Below are positions 46,005 through 57,420 of a stretch of 64,000 bases of DNA, one piece after another. Position numbers and translations under genes: made by a program. The notes beneath the pieces are model-generated. The model was not told the origin of the DNA. It made no database searches and saw only the letters and a program-made list of their open reading frames with translations. Origin of the DNA: Rhipicephalus microplus (Eukaryota; Arthropoda; Arachnida; Ixodida; Ixodidae); the NCBI RefSeq assembly GCF_043290135.1, contig NC_134710.1, forward strand, positions 456,754,376 through 456,818,375. The letters run 5' to 3'. How positions within the stretch are numbered: position 1 is the first letter of the stretch; each line of letters opens with the position of its first letter.

Positions 46005-48850
46005 CAAATCCCTCGAACGAAGAAAGTAACGAACCGCCCCCGAAATCTAGCACAAAACAATCTTTCCTTATCTGTAATCTTTACTAACATACGCAGCTTT
46101 CTACCGAAACGAGAAAAAGTATCTAGCCTTGTGACGTCATCCAATGCCAATCTTGTTGTATTAACAGAAACGTGGCTTACCGATGACGTGACGGACACTG
46201 AAGTTCTTGCAGATCTTCCTAACTTTCACTTATACCGAAAAGATCGCGAATGCACTCGCGGAGGAGGCGTACTGATCGCCGTCGGCCCGGAATTATCATG
46301 TTCCGTGATCAACATAGCATCTGACATAGAAATCTTATGGCTACATTGCCGGGCTTCACCCCACACAATACTGCTTGGTGTTTGCTACAGACCACCGAAT
46401 GCAAATCCAGACTTCGCAAATAAATTTAACGATATACTAAATGCGCTCACCAAAGCCCACCCGAATGCCCATATTTTGCTGTTTGGTGACTTTAACCTTC
46501 CTAATATTAACTGGCAAATAGGAACAACCACACAAGGAAACCAGAAAGACTCGAGAGAATTTCTAGATGCTTGTTTCAACTTTAACTTATCACAACTTGT
46601 TTCAGAGCCAACACGTGTTGCCGCCAATTCCGCAAACATCCTTGATCTCATTCTAACCACCCATCCTTCTAGCTTATCGTCAATTACCTATCTCGATGAA
46701 ATTAGCGACCATAAAGTTATCCATGCAGATTTCGCATTTTCCCCAGAGCGCCGTGAAATGCTAAACAAAACAATATGTTTATATGATAAAGGTAACTATC
46801 AAGAAATTAACAACGAACTCAGTAGGTTCTTCCCAGATTTTGAAGCCAACTTCCGCAGCCGATCCGTCAATGAAAATTGGATAGTTCCTAAACAAAAACT
46901 TATTGAACTAAAAAATAAGTTTATTCCGAAGACCACATTTCGTGCCACGCAGCAAAAGCCCTGGTATACTAAAACATTAAACCGACTTAGCAACAAAAAA
47001 AACGCCTTTTGCGCCAGGCAAAATCTAAAGGAACGCCATGCGCATGGGATATATACTACTCCGCCGAAAATGACTATCTTACAGCAATTCGCAACGCCAA
47101 GCACGCATTCTTTAACACGAACCTACCTAACATGCTAAGTGATAACGTAAAAAAATTTTGGCAGACCGTCAATCCAAAACCATCTCGCACTATCTCCCTT
47201 ACTAACGAATCCGGTGAAGTGACCACAAATGCCAAGTGTGCTCATATTTTTAACATTGCATTCTCGTCGGTGTTCACCAGAGAACCTAGTATGCCTTCCG
47301 TTCCCACAACCACCCTGATAGGTTCCAGCATGCCTGCGCTAGCATTTTCCGCAGACGGCATTTCTTCCCTAATAAAAAACATTAAACTTTCCTCGTCATG
47401 CGGCATTGACGAAATTAATTCTAAACTGTTAAAGAACATTACCGATACAATTGTACCCTACTTGCACCTCATATTCTCACAGTCACTCAGCACCGGCGAC
47501 CTTCCGAATGACTGGAAAATTGGTAAGGTCGTTCCAGTCTACAAAGCAGGCGACAGCAACTCCCCACTCAATTATCGTCCCATTTCATTAACAAGCATCC
47601 CATGCAAAATCATGGAATATGTCATATATTCTCATGTTATCAACTTCCTCGATTCCAATAGTTTCTTTCACACCTGTCAGCATGGCTTCCGCAAGGGACT
47701 TTCCTGTGAAACACAATTAGCACTCTTTCTTCACGACATACATACAAATCTTGACACCAACTTTCAGACTGACGCCATTTTCCTTGACTACGCAAAAGCA
47801 TTTGATACAGTTCCACACAACAAACTAATACAGAAGTTATCCGGGCTAAATCTTGACCCTAACGTGTTAAGATGGATTAAATCTTTTTTAGCTAATCGTT
47901 CTCAATTCGTGCACGTAAATAATGAATCCTCTGAACCTCTCGAAGTAGCGTCAGGAGTACCGCAAGGGTGCGTCCTTGGCCCCTTGCTATTTATAATCTA
48001 CATTAATGACCTACCACTAACTGTGTCTTGCAAAATCCACATGTTCGCCGACGATTGCGTGATCTACCATACAATAACTAATGCTTCCGATCAACTAACC
48101 CTGCAACACGATCTGAACAACATTCAAGAATGGTGTGACAATTCGCTTCTCAAACTTAACCCCAACAAGTGTAAGGTTGTCTCATTCACTCGCCGCAAAA
48201 ACCCTTTCCTATTCCCATACCAAATCACTAACGCCCCTCTAGAAATAGTACAGTGTTTCAAATATCTAGGTGTCACTCTGTCCGCCGATCTAACTTGGAA
48301 TGCGCATGTCACAAACATTATCTCATCTGCAAACAAAATATTGGGATTCGTGAAACATCATCTGCGTTGCGCACCTCAACACGTAAAACTTCTCGCTTAC
48401 ACATCCCTCATCAGGCCAAAACTGGAATACGCCTCTGCTATATGAAATCCACCTCAAATTTACCTAATCAATGACCTTGAATCAATTCAAAATCGCTCAG
48501 TCCGATTCATACATTCGTCATATTCTTATAACATCAGTGTTTCATCCTTAAAAGCCCAATCTGGATTGCAGCCACTTGCCCTTCGACGCCGCATAGCCAC
48601 TCTTTCCCTGTTTCATAAGCTGTTTTATTCGCCCCTCAACCATCCTCCATACGTCATCCCTCCGACGTACATTTCGCACCGCACCAGCCACCCCCTCCAA
48701 GTCTCCCGTTACCGCACTAGGACTGCTACCTTCTCCGCATCCTTCTTTCCGCGTGCTGTGAAGGACTGGAACGACCTCCCAAACCACGTCGTCACAATCA
48801 CCTGCCCATCAACTTTCGCTAAAAATGTAATAACTCATCTCTGTCAGTGA
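46005..48850 (+). pseudogene. ORF2 of LINE: AP-type endonuclease and reverse transcriptase
   Basis: Target-primed retrotransposition enzyme. The endonuclease opens at about 46080 (VIFTNIRSFLPKR), before any ATG, with VVLTETWL, a GDFNLPNINW motif and SDHKVIHADF. The frame shifts by one near 46995-47005 at an A-rich run. Reverse transcriptase motifs follow: [58 protein letters not shown] and the catalytic [12 protein letters not shown] at 48443-48445 replaces what is usually a tryptophan codon. The same frame continues to 48850 with the CR1/L2-type C-terminus (FSASFFPRAVKDWNDLP). The longest open stretches are 46131-47138 and 47009-48445. Confidence 0.88.
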
Positions 48851-49037
48851 AACTTTATGGCAATGTATATACCCACACCTATGTAGCATATTTTATATTT
48901 TGAATGTAGCAAAAGTTTTATATCCTGTATACCAGCCCCTTATGTGGCAAATGTTTTTTATATCCTGTACATCCACCCCTTATGTAATACCCCCTTGTGG
49001 GGTCTTTAAGGAAATAAAATATGATGATATGAAATAT
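48851..49037 (+). other. 3' untranslated region of the LINE
   Basis: Starts after the ORF2 stop and contains three imperfect repeats of TTATATCCTGTA with neighbouring CCCCTTATGT. It ends with GGAAATAAAATATGATGATATG, a polyadenylation-like motif plus short tail, directly before the GAAACT target repeat. Confidence 0.7.
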
Positions 49038-49043
49038 GAAACT

Positions 49044-50728
49044 GGTGGTTCCCGCCTTGGAACCACATCAGTCCCGCTTGTCGCGGTGGCACGACAGATA
49101 GCCAGAGTTACGTGCCTGTGCCTGCCTTGTTATGTGCGAGACAACGTGGTCACAACCGGCCTGAAGTCTTACGAAACCATGTTGAGAATTCAAGAGGCAT
49201 GGTGTAAAGACCGCCCAAATATCCGCATGGGAACCGGGTATCTCAAGATGGACATGTGGCTGGAGAACCCGCTCCCAAACTTTGCGCGAGTGGGAGGCCA
49301 CAAATTGACCTTCGATTACCGTAGCGTGAAGTTTCTCTGCCGTCGTTGCAAACAAGAATGTCACTTCAAGGCCCAATGCGAAACCCTGAAATCGCCACGT
49401 GCGGAGTCTTCGGGCACCACACAGACACCTGCACCGAACTCTGCCGACGCTGTGGCGGAGCTCACGCCAGCGTCGACTGCTCCGTGAGGAAATCTTATAG
49501 TATGGCAGAAGCGATGGATATCGACGAGCTCTCTGTACTTAGCACGGCACCCCGACAGGAGAGACGCAAAGGTGAATGAGCATCCTGCACCCTGCGAAGC
49601 GACTGAAGCCGAGTGATGCCGAAGAACGGACAGAACCACCCGCTATCCCAGGGAAAACGCCGGCGCATGCAATTACGGCACCACAGGTGCAGAAAGCATG
49701 CAGCGGAACAGACGTAGGGACGCCAGTGAGTATGTGCTGCGACGAGAGGTTGGAGGAGGAATACAGCCATGCTGAACCTAGCCAAGCTACCGCCGCCGAG
49801 TTAGAGATGGTTGCAGACAGCGGCGTGGGAGTGAAGAACGGTAAAAAACGGCACAAAAACACTAGCGATGATGACCAAGTGGAGGACGACGCCGCTTGGG
49901 CAGTGAGTTGGGCTACCATAGAATACACGGTCGCTGCGAAGAGCGGCACCGAGGGAGTGTCCGGCGACGGGAAGAATGACCGCTCCACGGCGTCCAAAGG
50001 GTCGCAATCCCAGCCTCAAGGCCACGTCCGCGCTGGGAACCAGCACCCCCGTGCGAGGAACGTGGTGGGACAAGAAAGGAGACGACGGGCCGCATGACCG
50101 CGACGTCCTGCAGACTGCGTACGACAAGCACCTCAGCCAAGCAAGAAAAGTCAGTGAAGTCGCTAGAAGAAGACGCGCCGAAACACCCTGAACCGTTCAC
50201 TTCCTGCCGACAGCAATCGCTGCCTCAGCTGGCGCAGCAACATGGCGGCGCCTCAGAGCAGCGTGCCTCGGAGAAGGATCAACGTGGCGACCAACATGGC
50301 GAAGCAAGAGGAAGGCCGAGCCGGGAAGACAAGATGGCGACAGCTGCTGTGGAAGCCAAGAAATCAACAACACTGTCATCAGACGAGCATGAGCCCGGCG
50401 AGCTTGTTATGACGAGCGTGCACCGACATCACCAGACTTTCCGGAGCACACTCAGCAGCAAACGTTCTCGATGCCGGCAGGGGTCGGTCGAGGGCGGAAC
50501 AGCCGGAGCTATAACCCCGACGCCGACCACAGTGAAATACTCTCCAAGTCGATCAGACCCTTGAATCCGGGCGCGCACAAGGGTGACGCAGGGCGCCCTC
50601 AACGCACTGCCAGAAAAGTACGACGTGACGCCGCGGGGCACCCGAGAGGCCACACGTCGGGGAGCGAGCCGAGGGCTGATTATTTCCAGAATTACGCTAG
50701 CACGCAAGTCCCAGTGACTCAGCAATAA
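49044..50728 (+). pseudogene. Tx1-like ORF1 with CCHC zinc knuckles
   Basis: Nucleic-acid-binding ORF1 protein of a Tx1-type LINE. After the insertion site: LCLPCYVRDNVVTTGLKSYETM, NPLPNFARVGGHKLTFDYRS, and a knuckle CRRCKQECHFKAQC. A frameshift near 49390 leads to the second and third knuckles (CGVFGHHTDTC, which lacks its first cysteine, and CRRCGGAHASVDC), followed by SYSMAEAMD. The rest (to about 50728) is a low-complexity, charged C-terminal half spread over several frames. Several indels make it a pseudogene. Confidence 0.7.
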
Positions 50729-51949
50729 TTGTCATGTGCTTCTTTGCGAGGCCTCGAACTATAAGTCGTGCGAAAATTATGTGTGAATAATTTGAGGCAT
50801 TAGTCGAAAAACGAGCTCAACAGTTCAGTGCTTTGAAAAAGTCATGCATGCATGGCGGTGTGTGATTATGTCGGGCCACCGTCCTTTCCCTTTTTATTGT
50901 ATCTTTTTTCTTCTTCTTTTCTTTCTTTCTATTTTTAAAAAATTGTTCCTAGCGGTAAACACGATGTATAAAGGTACCTTAATGTTCACGCCATGAGTGT
51001 GTCATTACTTTGTTGGTTTCATACCGGCAAAGAGTTAGTGTGCGCAGTGTTTTTTTTTGCACTTGTCTCAAACTGTGGAGCGTCTTTGTTGCATTCTGAC
51101 ACTTATTGGCATTGCAAATGGCTATATCTAGTGATTTAAGAGCGTGAAGACCTTTATGCGCCCAACCTTTCCAAAAGTGTGTGCTGTGAATGCACAGCTG
51201 AGCAATGTCGCCTCAAAGTTATCTCTCAGAGTTGGCACGAATGTTCTGACAAAATACCAAGGAACAAGAAGCATGTGCCATACGAAGGCTATTTTTTTCT
51301 TTTTTACTTTAACGATAGGTCCAGACAGGTCATTGTTCAGCAGTGCACAGAGAACAATTCATTGAGGTAATTCCTGTGTCATGTGAAAGTGCAAATGCCA
51401 TGTGTATCTCAAGTCCTATGCGCCGGAACGGTCACCTGCTTTTTAGGTGGTGACGTGAGGCAGCTGGCCGAGTCTGTTTCACACAAGTTCACTGTGCATT
51501 TCTTTGGCAAAGCTTCATTGTGATTATTCCACTGCCCCATCATAAGATTAGCGTCATGGCGGCAATGGTAGAGTGGATGAGTTTGCAACACTTAGCATGT
51601 GATACAGGTTTCATTTTTTTTATTCCTACCTCGAGTGATACAGGCGATAGTGTTGTGTGAGTGCACTTGCGTCTTTATGTTCATAGTCTATATAGTACAG
51701 TGCCACACATGCCCATACACAGAGTGCCCTATGTGGTATGTCTTCCTTTTTTTCCTGAGAATAGGATGTTCTCGTCAGTATACAGGGTACGCCACATGAC
51801 GGCCCCACAAAAAGCATGTCCAGGCCCACCCTCTCAAGTGTTGAAGAGGGCCTGTTGTAAAGTGTGAGCATGACAGTGGCCGTTTCCGGCATTTTGTTTT
51901 TTTGTGTTCTACACACATTTCGGCCGTTTTATTTATTCCTGGATAGGAT
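50729..51949. other. Spacer left of the I-clade LINE
   Basis: Probably inter-ORF sequence of the Tx1-like element plus unknown material. A pyrimidine-rich run lies at about 50880-50940. A short cysteine-rich open stretch at 51179-51370 (CCECTAEQCRLKV) has no family I recognise. Confidence 0.35.
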
Positions 51950-52141
51950 GGAAAAAGGAGGAAGAAATAAAAGGAAGAAGGCAGGAAGGTTAACCAGACA
52001 GACATCCGGTTGGCTACCCTACACTTGGGTTATAGGGAAGGGGACAAGAAATACGAGAAAGAGGAAAGAGAGCGAAAACAAAAACGCGTGAGAGAGAGAC
52101 TGACAGTAATTTCACTGCGGCGTGTAGAACTCTAGCGCATG

Positions 52142-55100
52142 TCAGAGGCGTTCACACAAGCCTGTCTCTCTCAGGAAACACAGAAGGGCTTTCACTGCCT
52201 TGTGGACTGTCGAGGCATGTAGACGTTGCTGCAATAGCCCCTGCACAGAAAGAGGCCGATCATCCAGTCGCCACATTGCGTTGGCAAGTACTTGTCTGTC
52301 TGAGGCAAATCGAGGACAATGGCACAGCAGGTGTTCCATATTTTCGTCGGTGACGGAAACATTGCACGCCGCACTATCAGTAATTCCGATTAACGAGGTA
52401 GAAGCTTCCGTGAAAGCAACTCCCAGCTGAAGGCGACAAAGAAGCGAAGTGCACGTCGATGTAGGCCGGGTGGAGGTCGGAGTTGTAGTGAAGGGTCAAG
52501 CTCGTGCAGTCTTGTACGTCGTATGCTTGGTGTGTTCCACTCGGTCAGTGTGAGACTGCGGGCCAGTTGACGAATCTGCCTCACCGCATCCACTCTTGAA
52601 AGCGGAATAGGAACGCTGTTCGCTTCTTTATGTGACGTGCGAGCAACATGATCTGCAGAATCATTGCCGCCTATGCCACAATGCCCAGGTAACCACTGAA
52701 AGATGAGGTCGCGGCCTTTTTGTATTAAAAGGTGGTGAAGTTTCATGGTTTGGTAGGTCAACTGGTCGTGACATCCGCGTCGGAGAATTGATATCAGGCA
52801 CTGTAATGCTGGTTTTGAGTCAGAAAACACAGCCCGTTCACCTGGTCTTTCTTCTGAATTGATGAGTTCCAGTGCATTGCGCAAAGCCTCGAGTTCTGCC
52901 ATCGTTGTCGTGTTCACATGTGAAGTCTTAAAGCACCGAGTTACCTCTTGTGACGGTATAACCACTGCTCCACCTGAACTAGATGGCGTAGTAGAGCCAT
53001 CCGTGTAAATGTGCACGTGGGTACTGTAGTTTTGTTCCAGTAAGAATAGACTCAGTTGTTTCAGGGCATGTGTCGGTAAGTCCGATTTTCTCCTCAATCC
53101 TGGAATCAATAGGTGAACTAGTGGCTGGCTCAAGCTCCAAGGTGGAAGCACTGGTTTTGATGCAGGCGTGTACATCTCAGTAAACGATGAACGATGCTTG
53201 TAGACAGCAGTGCCGTATGTCGCGTGGGGCCTTTCAGTAGCTAGGCTCGCCAGGTGGTGAGAAGGTGTCCTGGCATTATGCCCGAGGTGCATGCGCATTG
53301 TCTCGGTAAAAATATGCGTCTTTATTGAGTGATCTTGAGCGATGGCAATGGTTTCAGCCGTTGAACCACTGCGGGTAGTCCAAAGCATATCTTAAGTGCT
53401 TGGGCTTCAACGATCTGAATTGTGCGCAGGTTGGTCTTGCCGGTGTTAGATATTGCAGGTAAGCCGTACTGTAAGAATCCAATAAACAGCACTCTTTACA
53501 GTTGTAGCATTGATGGTATGGGCACTCCGCAATTCTTTCCAGCAAGGAATTTGAATATGTGGCATCTTGCGATCAGCTGCCTCTTCACATAGCTCACGTG
53601 TGGAGTCCACGACAGGTTTCTGTCTATGATGACTCCCAAGAACCTGTGGCTTCTGCTGAACGGTATGTATTCTTCATTAATCGACATGCTGTAAGCAGAC
53701 ATTTGTTTCCGCGTTCACGCTACCACTGCACATTTTCCGCAGGACACCTGGAGGCCTTTTTTCACGAAGGTAGCACGACGTGGTTGTAGCAGCCTTCTGA
53801 ATGTGGGCGCGAAGCTGAAGCCTTGTCACATCTGATGTCCAAATGCAGATGTCATCAGCGTAGACAGAAAGTTCTACAACGCTAGGTAGCTGCTCGACTA
53901 GACCAATGAGAGTTAGGTTGAAAAGTGTAGGGCTTGGATCTTCCCCCTGAGTAACTCCTCAGCTGCTGTTATAATCGGGTGTTGGGCCGTTCCCTGTCAT
54001 CACGTAAAATTATCTCAGCTGTAAGTAGCTGTACACCCACATATATATCTTGTCACCCAGACCTACTGTTTCCAAAGCAATAAGGATGGCTTCATGGGTG
54101 ACATTGTCGTAAGCCCCCTTCACGTCTAGAAACAGGGCGGCGCACAGTCTCTGACAGGCTTTCTGGTGTTGAACATATGTCACCAGATCAACAACGTTGT
54201 TGATTGACGAATGGCCGCGCCTGAATCCGATCATGGATACTGGGCAGATTTTGTAGTTCTCTAAATACCACTGCATTCGCGTTAGAATCATTCGTTCCAT
54301 CGTTTTTCCCACACAACTGGCAAGTGCGATAGGATGGTATGAGGCAATATCCAAAGAAGATTTACCAGCCTTTAGAAGTAAAATGAGGCTACTTGACTTC
54401 CATGCCTGGGGAACCATACTAGTCTTCCAGGAGTCGTTGTATAGGCGTAAGAGTGCCTTCTGAGCTTCGTCTCCAAGATTACAAAGGGCACGATAGGTGG
54501 TGCCGTCAGGTCCGGATGGTGAAGAACGTCTGCATAGTGTCAGTGCCACCTCCAGCTCATCCATAGAAAACTGGCATGCCATACGGGGATCACGTGAGGG
54601 TGGTGCTTTGTCAAATGATCCCATTCTTGATACTGTGAAATTGTAATCACCAGCAATTCTTCTACGAAAAAATTCTGCGACGTCCATCTCTCTCCATTGA
54701 AGGTGAAGTGCCAGAGATGTAAACGGGTGTCGCTGAGCCAAGGTTGTGCTAAGGCTCCAGAGAGTTCGCTATATCAGTGATAGGGGCTTTCGTGGATCCA
54801 ACGACTCGCAAAAGGATGTCCAACGTCGTCAAGCCAGTTTATCCATGTGCCGCTGCATTTTCTTTTGAATGCGTCTAGCCAGCCTCAAATCATCCATGCA
54901 CTTTGTCTGTCGGTACATTCGTTCTGCACGACGGCGTATTGCGCGAAGTTTCTCAAGCTCGATGTCCTGATCGGTGCGCTTATGACTAGTCAACAGTGAA
55001 CGCGTGGTATTCTGCAGGACATTCTTTTTCGAGTCCTCTAGGCTATATGATGAGCCGTCGGTACAGCAGTCTTCCAATAACAATTTGAATTTCGGCCAAT

Positions 55101-55763
55101 CGGTGTACTTGAGGCCTCTTGAGGACTTGGAACTGGTGAAACCTTCTATACACAGGTAAGTCGGTATATGGTCGCTGCCCCGCGTTTCCAGATCCGAAAA
55201 CCAGTGCACTTTTCTGGTAAGTGAGCGGGAAACCAATGTAAGGTCCAGGCAGCTACTATAGGCTGATCCGCGTAAATATGTATGGCTTCAGTCGTTACAA
55301 ACCCAGAGCTCGTACTCCGAGGCTAATAGACCAATTTTCTTCCTCTAGGGTTGACTCTGGAGCTTCCCCATAGGAAATGATGGGCATTGAAGTCGCCAGT
55401 GATCACCGATGGCGTTGGAGACGATGTCAGAATACCGTGTAAGCGCTCGTAGTCAACGCGGCTTGATGGAGATAAGTAAGCTCCGATAATCGTGAAAGCC
55501 ACCTTATTCTTCTTCACAAAAAGGCACGCATACTGGTTTCCTTCATCAGGCGAGACTCTGCGGTGAACGTAAGTGAGGTCATGGCGCATGAATACAACAA
55601 CTTTGCTGCAGTCTCTGTGAGTGGACGGCATAAAGCACTCATATCCTGACAGCTTGATTGAAGCAGGCAGGTTGGGTTCACAAACCACGGTAAAGGGAAA
55701 GCGGTACACAAATACAAAATGTCTAAAGTCAGGCATGCGTGACTTCAGTCCTCTGGCGTTCAA
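52142..55763 (-). pseudogene. ORF2 of I-clade LINE (endonuclease, RT, RNase H)
   Basis: Replicase of the LINE, broken into several frames. Endonuclease: 55763-55323 with NARGLKSRM, VVCEPNLPA, VITGDFNAHHFLWGS, then 55236-54829 with GSDHIPTYL. Reverse transcriptase: 54741-54010 with SSPSGPDGTTYRALCN, SLILLLKAGK, GFRRGHSSINNV and LFLDVKGAYDNVTHEA; a frameshift, then VYADDICIW near 53870-53845 and HRFLGVIIDRNLSW. RNase H: in 53388-52390, with HIYTDGSTTPSSSGGAVV, MAELEALRNALELI, AVFSDSKPALQCL and WLPGHCGIGGNDSADHVA, all four catalytic acids present. C-terminus: HLLCHCPRFASDRQ near 52330. At least five lesions. Confidence 0.85.
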
Positions 55764-55824
55764 CTGAAAGACAGATGCATTTTTGACTTCCGCTCAAAAC
55801 AACGGTGCCTCGCTGGCCATGGTT

Positions 55825-57144
55825 TTACCTAAGAGCTGCAAGCGCCGGACTCAGGGTGTCCAGCACATGCAGTGCGGTCTGCGCAGCCGAAGTTTTCATA
55901 TTACTCAGTAGGACAGACATGGTACTCATCGGCGATTGCAGCAAGCTTATCACTTGATCTTCATTCATGGCATCACTGGTTTTACGGGTCGTCGAGGGCG
56001 GCGGAACTTGATGTGGCTCCGAAGTAGCTTGACTTCGTGGAAGTGAGGGCCACTGTTCGGAAGGTGCGACTGCTGTCCCTTTCATCTGTTTGACAGTATC
56101 CGTCTTTAATGAGCTCGGTGTTTGTGGGTCAACCTGTTTGATTGAAGATGACATCTCTCTATTGGTAGAGCAGTTTTTCCGTGATGGCCTCCGCCCGCGA
56201 CGCCATCGTAGCCGTAGAGGAGCGGCAGCTTCCCTGTGCGTTGAATTGTCCCGCACCATACGCCTGAGAAACACGTTCTCGTTTCGCATCCACGGGCAAT
56301 CTTTGGATGAGGCCTCATGAGCGCCGTGGCAGTTTGGACATCGTAACATGGTGACACCGCAGGCGTCTTTTGAGTGAGACTCAGCGCACCGCGGACACAC
56401 AACTTTATTCTCACAGACACCTTTTACGTGTCCCATCTTGAAGCACTTGTAGCATTGCAGTGGCTTTGGTATGTACGGACGCACTGAGTGGGGAACATGG
56501 CCAACTTTGACATGCGAGGGAAGGCTGTCTCCCTCGAACACAAGCCTCAAGCAGCGTGAGTTGCTGAGTCTGGTAATGTGCGTGATGTGGGTGCCTTCTG
56601 TCACCGGCTTTATTAGTATTGGCAGGTCATTAGCTGGGATGGAAAGATCCACATCATAAACGACGCCTACAGTGCCATTACAACCTGTAGTGACCATTGG
56701 CCGAACTTCCACGTTGCCAATTTCTGTTATGTGCCGAAGGCTTTGCAGTGCACTACGGTGCATAATGTCTACAGCAAGGACATTCTTCCGTGCATTGATC
56801 CTCACGTCTTTGATATCATTCAGCGTGGTTTCCTCGAGAAGCACAGAAAGAACTTGCCTGTTGAGGAGTCACAAGTTAGATGCACGGTCTTCGGGCATAA
56901 ACAGCATGGTGTGCGGCCACCGCTGTGGTGCAGTCTTAACGGTGGAAACACTTGCCGACGATGCCGTCCACAGCAGTCTTCGTTTTGTAGATCGATCCAT
57001 GACGACCATGAAGTCATCATCCGATGACTCAAAGCCATCCGAGTACAAATCGGTTGCCTCGCTGGTCGTGTCGCACGAGGCGTCGCTACGCTTTCTGGAC
57101 GACAAAGGCGCAGCGCGACGGTTGCACGCCTGGAACATTCTCAA
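55825..57144 (-). pseudogene. ORF1 of I-clade LINE, one nonsense codon
   Basis: Gag-like RNA-binding protein. The frame is continuous from 57144 to 55825 except for a TGA at 56871-56869 (after residue 91). The central part has the I-type ORF1 fold region (RINARKNVLAVDIMHRSAL, HITRLSNSRCLRLVFEGDSL). Three CCHC-type knuckles follow: CYKCFKMGHVKGVC, CPRCAESHSKDAC and CPNCHGAHEASSKDC. The C-terminal third is Ser/Thr/Pro-rich. The methionine at about 57009 (MDRSTKRRLLW) is a plausible true start because that segment looks best conserved in style; 57144 gives the longest reading. Confidence 0.78.
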
Positions 57145-57420
57145 GTGTGTCCTGAAGCATCAACACAGCAGAGGGAGTGGCAGCTCTCAGGATCTCCAGG
57201 AACACAAATTGAAAATACTGAGACACGGGCACAAGCGTCCTGTGAGAGAATCACTTCGTCCATATATAGGATAGGATAGTGCAGACCATGCCAATCGGCA
57301 ACTTGGTTGTGTTTACTTGGTTTCTAGAATGAGATGGTAATATAAACGAAGGGCTGCAAAAGGGAAAAACACCATGTTTTTTCCTGTTGTTTAGCAAATG
57401 TAAAATTCTCGTAAAATATT

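Larger units (their letters stand above)
44445..49037 (+). mobile_element. CR1/L2-like LINE with 2A peptide and promoter monomers
   Basis: 4.6-kb plus-strand non-LTR retrotransposon, close to full length. It has a 5' array of 315-bp monomers (44455-45142), ORF1 with a 2A motif (45137-46004), ORF2 with endonuclease and reverse transcriptase (46005-48850), and a 3' untranslated region ending AATAAAATATGATGATATGA. A direct repeat GAAACT flanks it at 44439-44444 and 49038-49043. ORF1 has a nonsense codon and a 10-bp duplication; ORF2 has one frameshift and one nonsense codon. These few lesions suggest a fairly young copy. Clade assignment (CR1/L2 side of the jockey superfamily) is from motif style only. 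Confidence 0.85.
51950..57268 (-). mobile_element. I-clade LINE, near full length, decayed
   Basis: 5.3-kb minus-strand LINE: about 125 bp of 5' leader, ORF1 with three zinc knuckles (57144-55825), ORF2 with endonuclease, reverse transcriptase, RNase H and C-terminal Cys/His segment (55763-52142), and about 190 bp of 3' region. The 9-bp sequence GGATAGGAT at 51941-51949 and 57269-57277 is a candidate target duplication. It lies between ORF1 and ORF2 of the Tx1-like element and in the opposite orientation. RNase H places it in the I group. Confidence 0.85.

Noticed and set aside
49576..50097. Independent charged protein of 173 residues
   Set aside because: Its position directly after the zinc knuckles and its low-complexity composition fit the C-terminal half of the Tx1-like ORF1.
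51179..51370. Cysteine-rich 63-codon frame
   Set aside because: The cysteine spacing matches no zinc finger that I recognise, and the frame is short and ends in low-complexity sequence.
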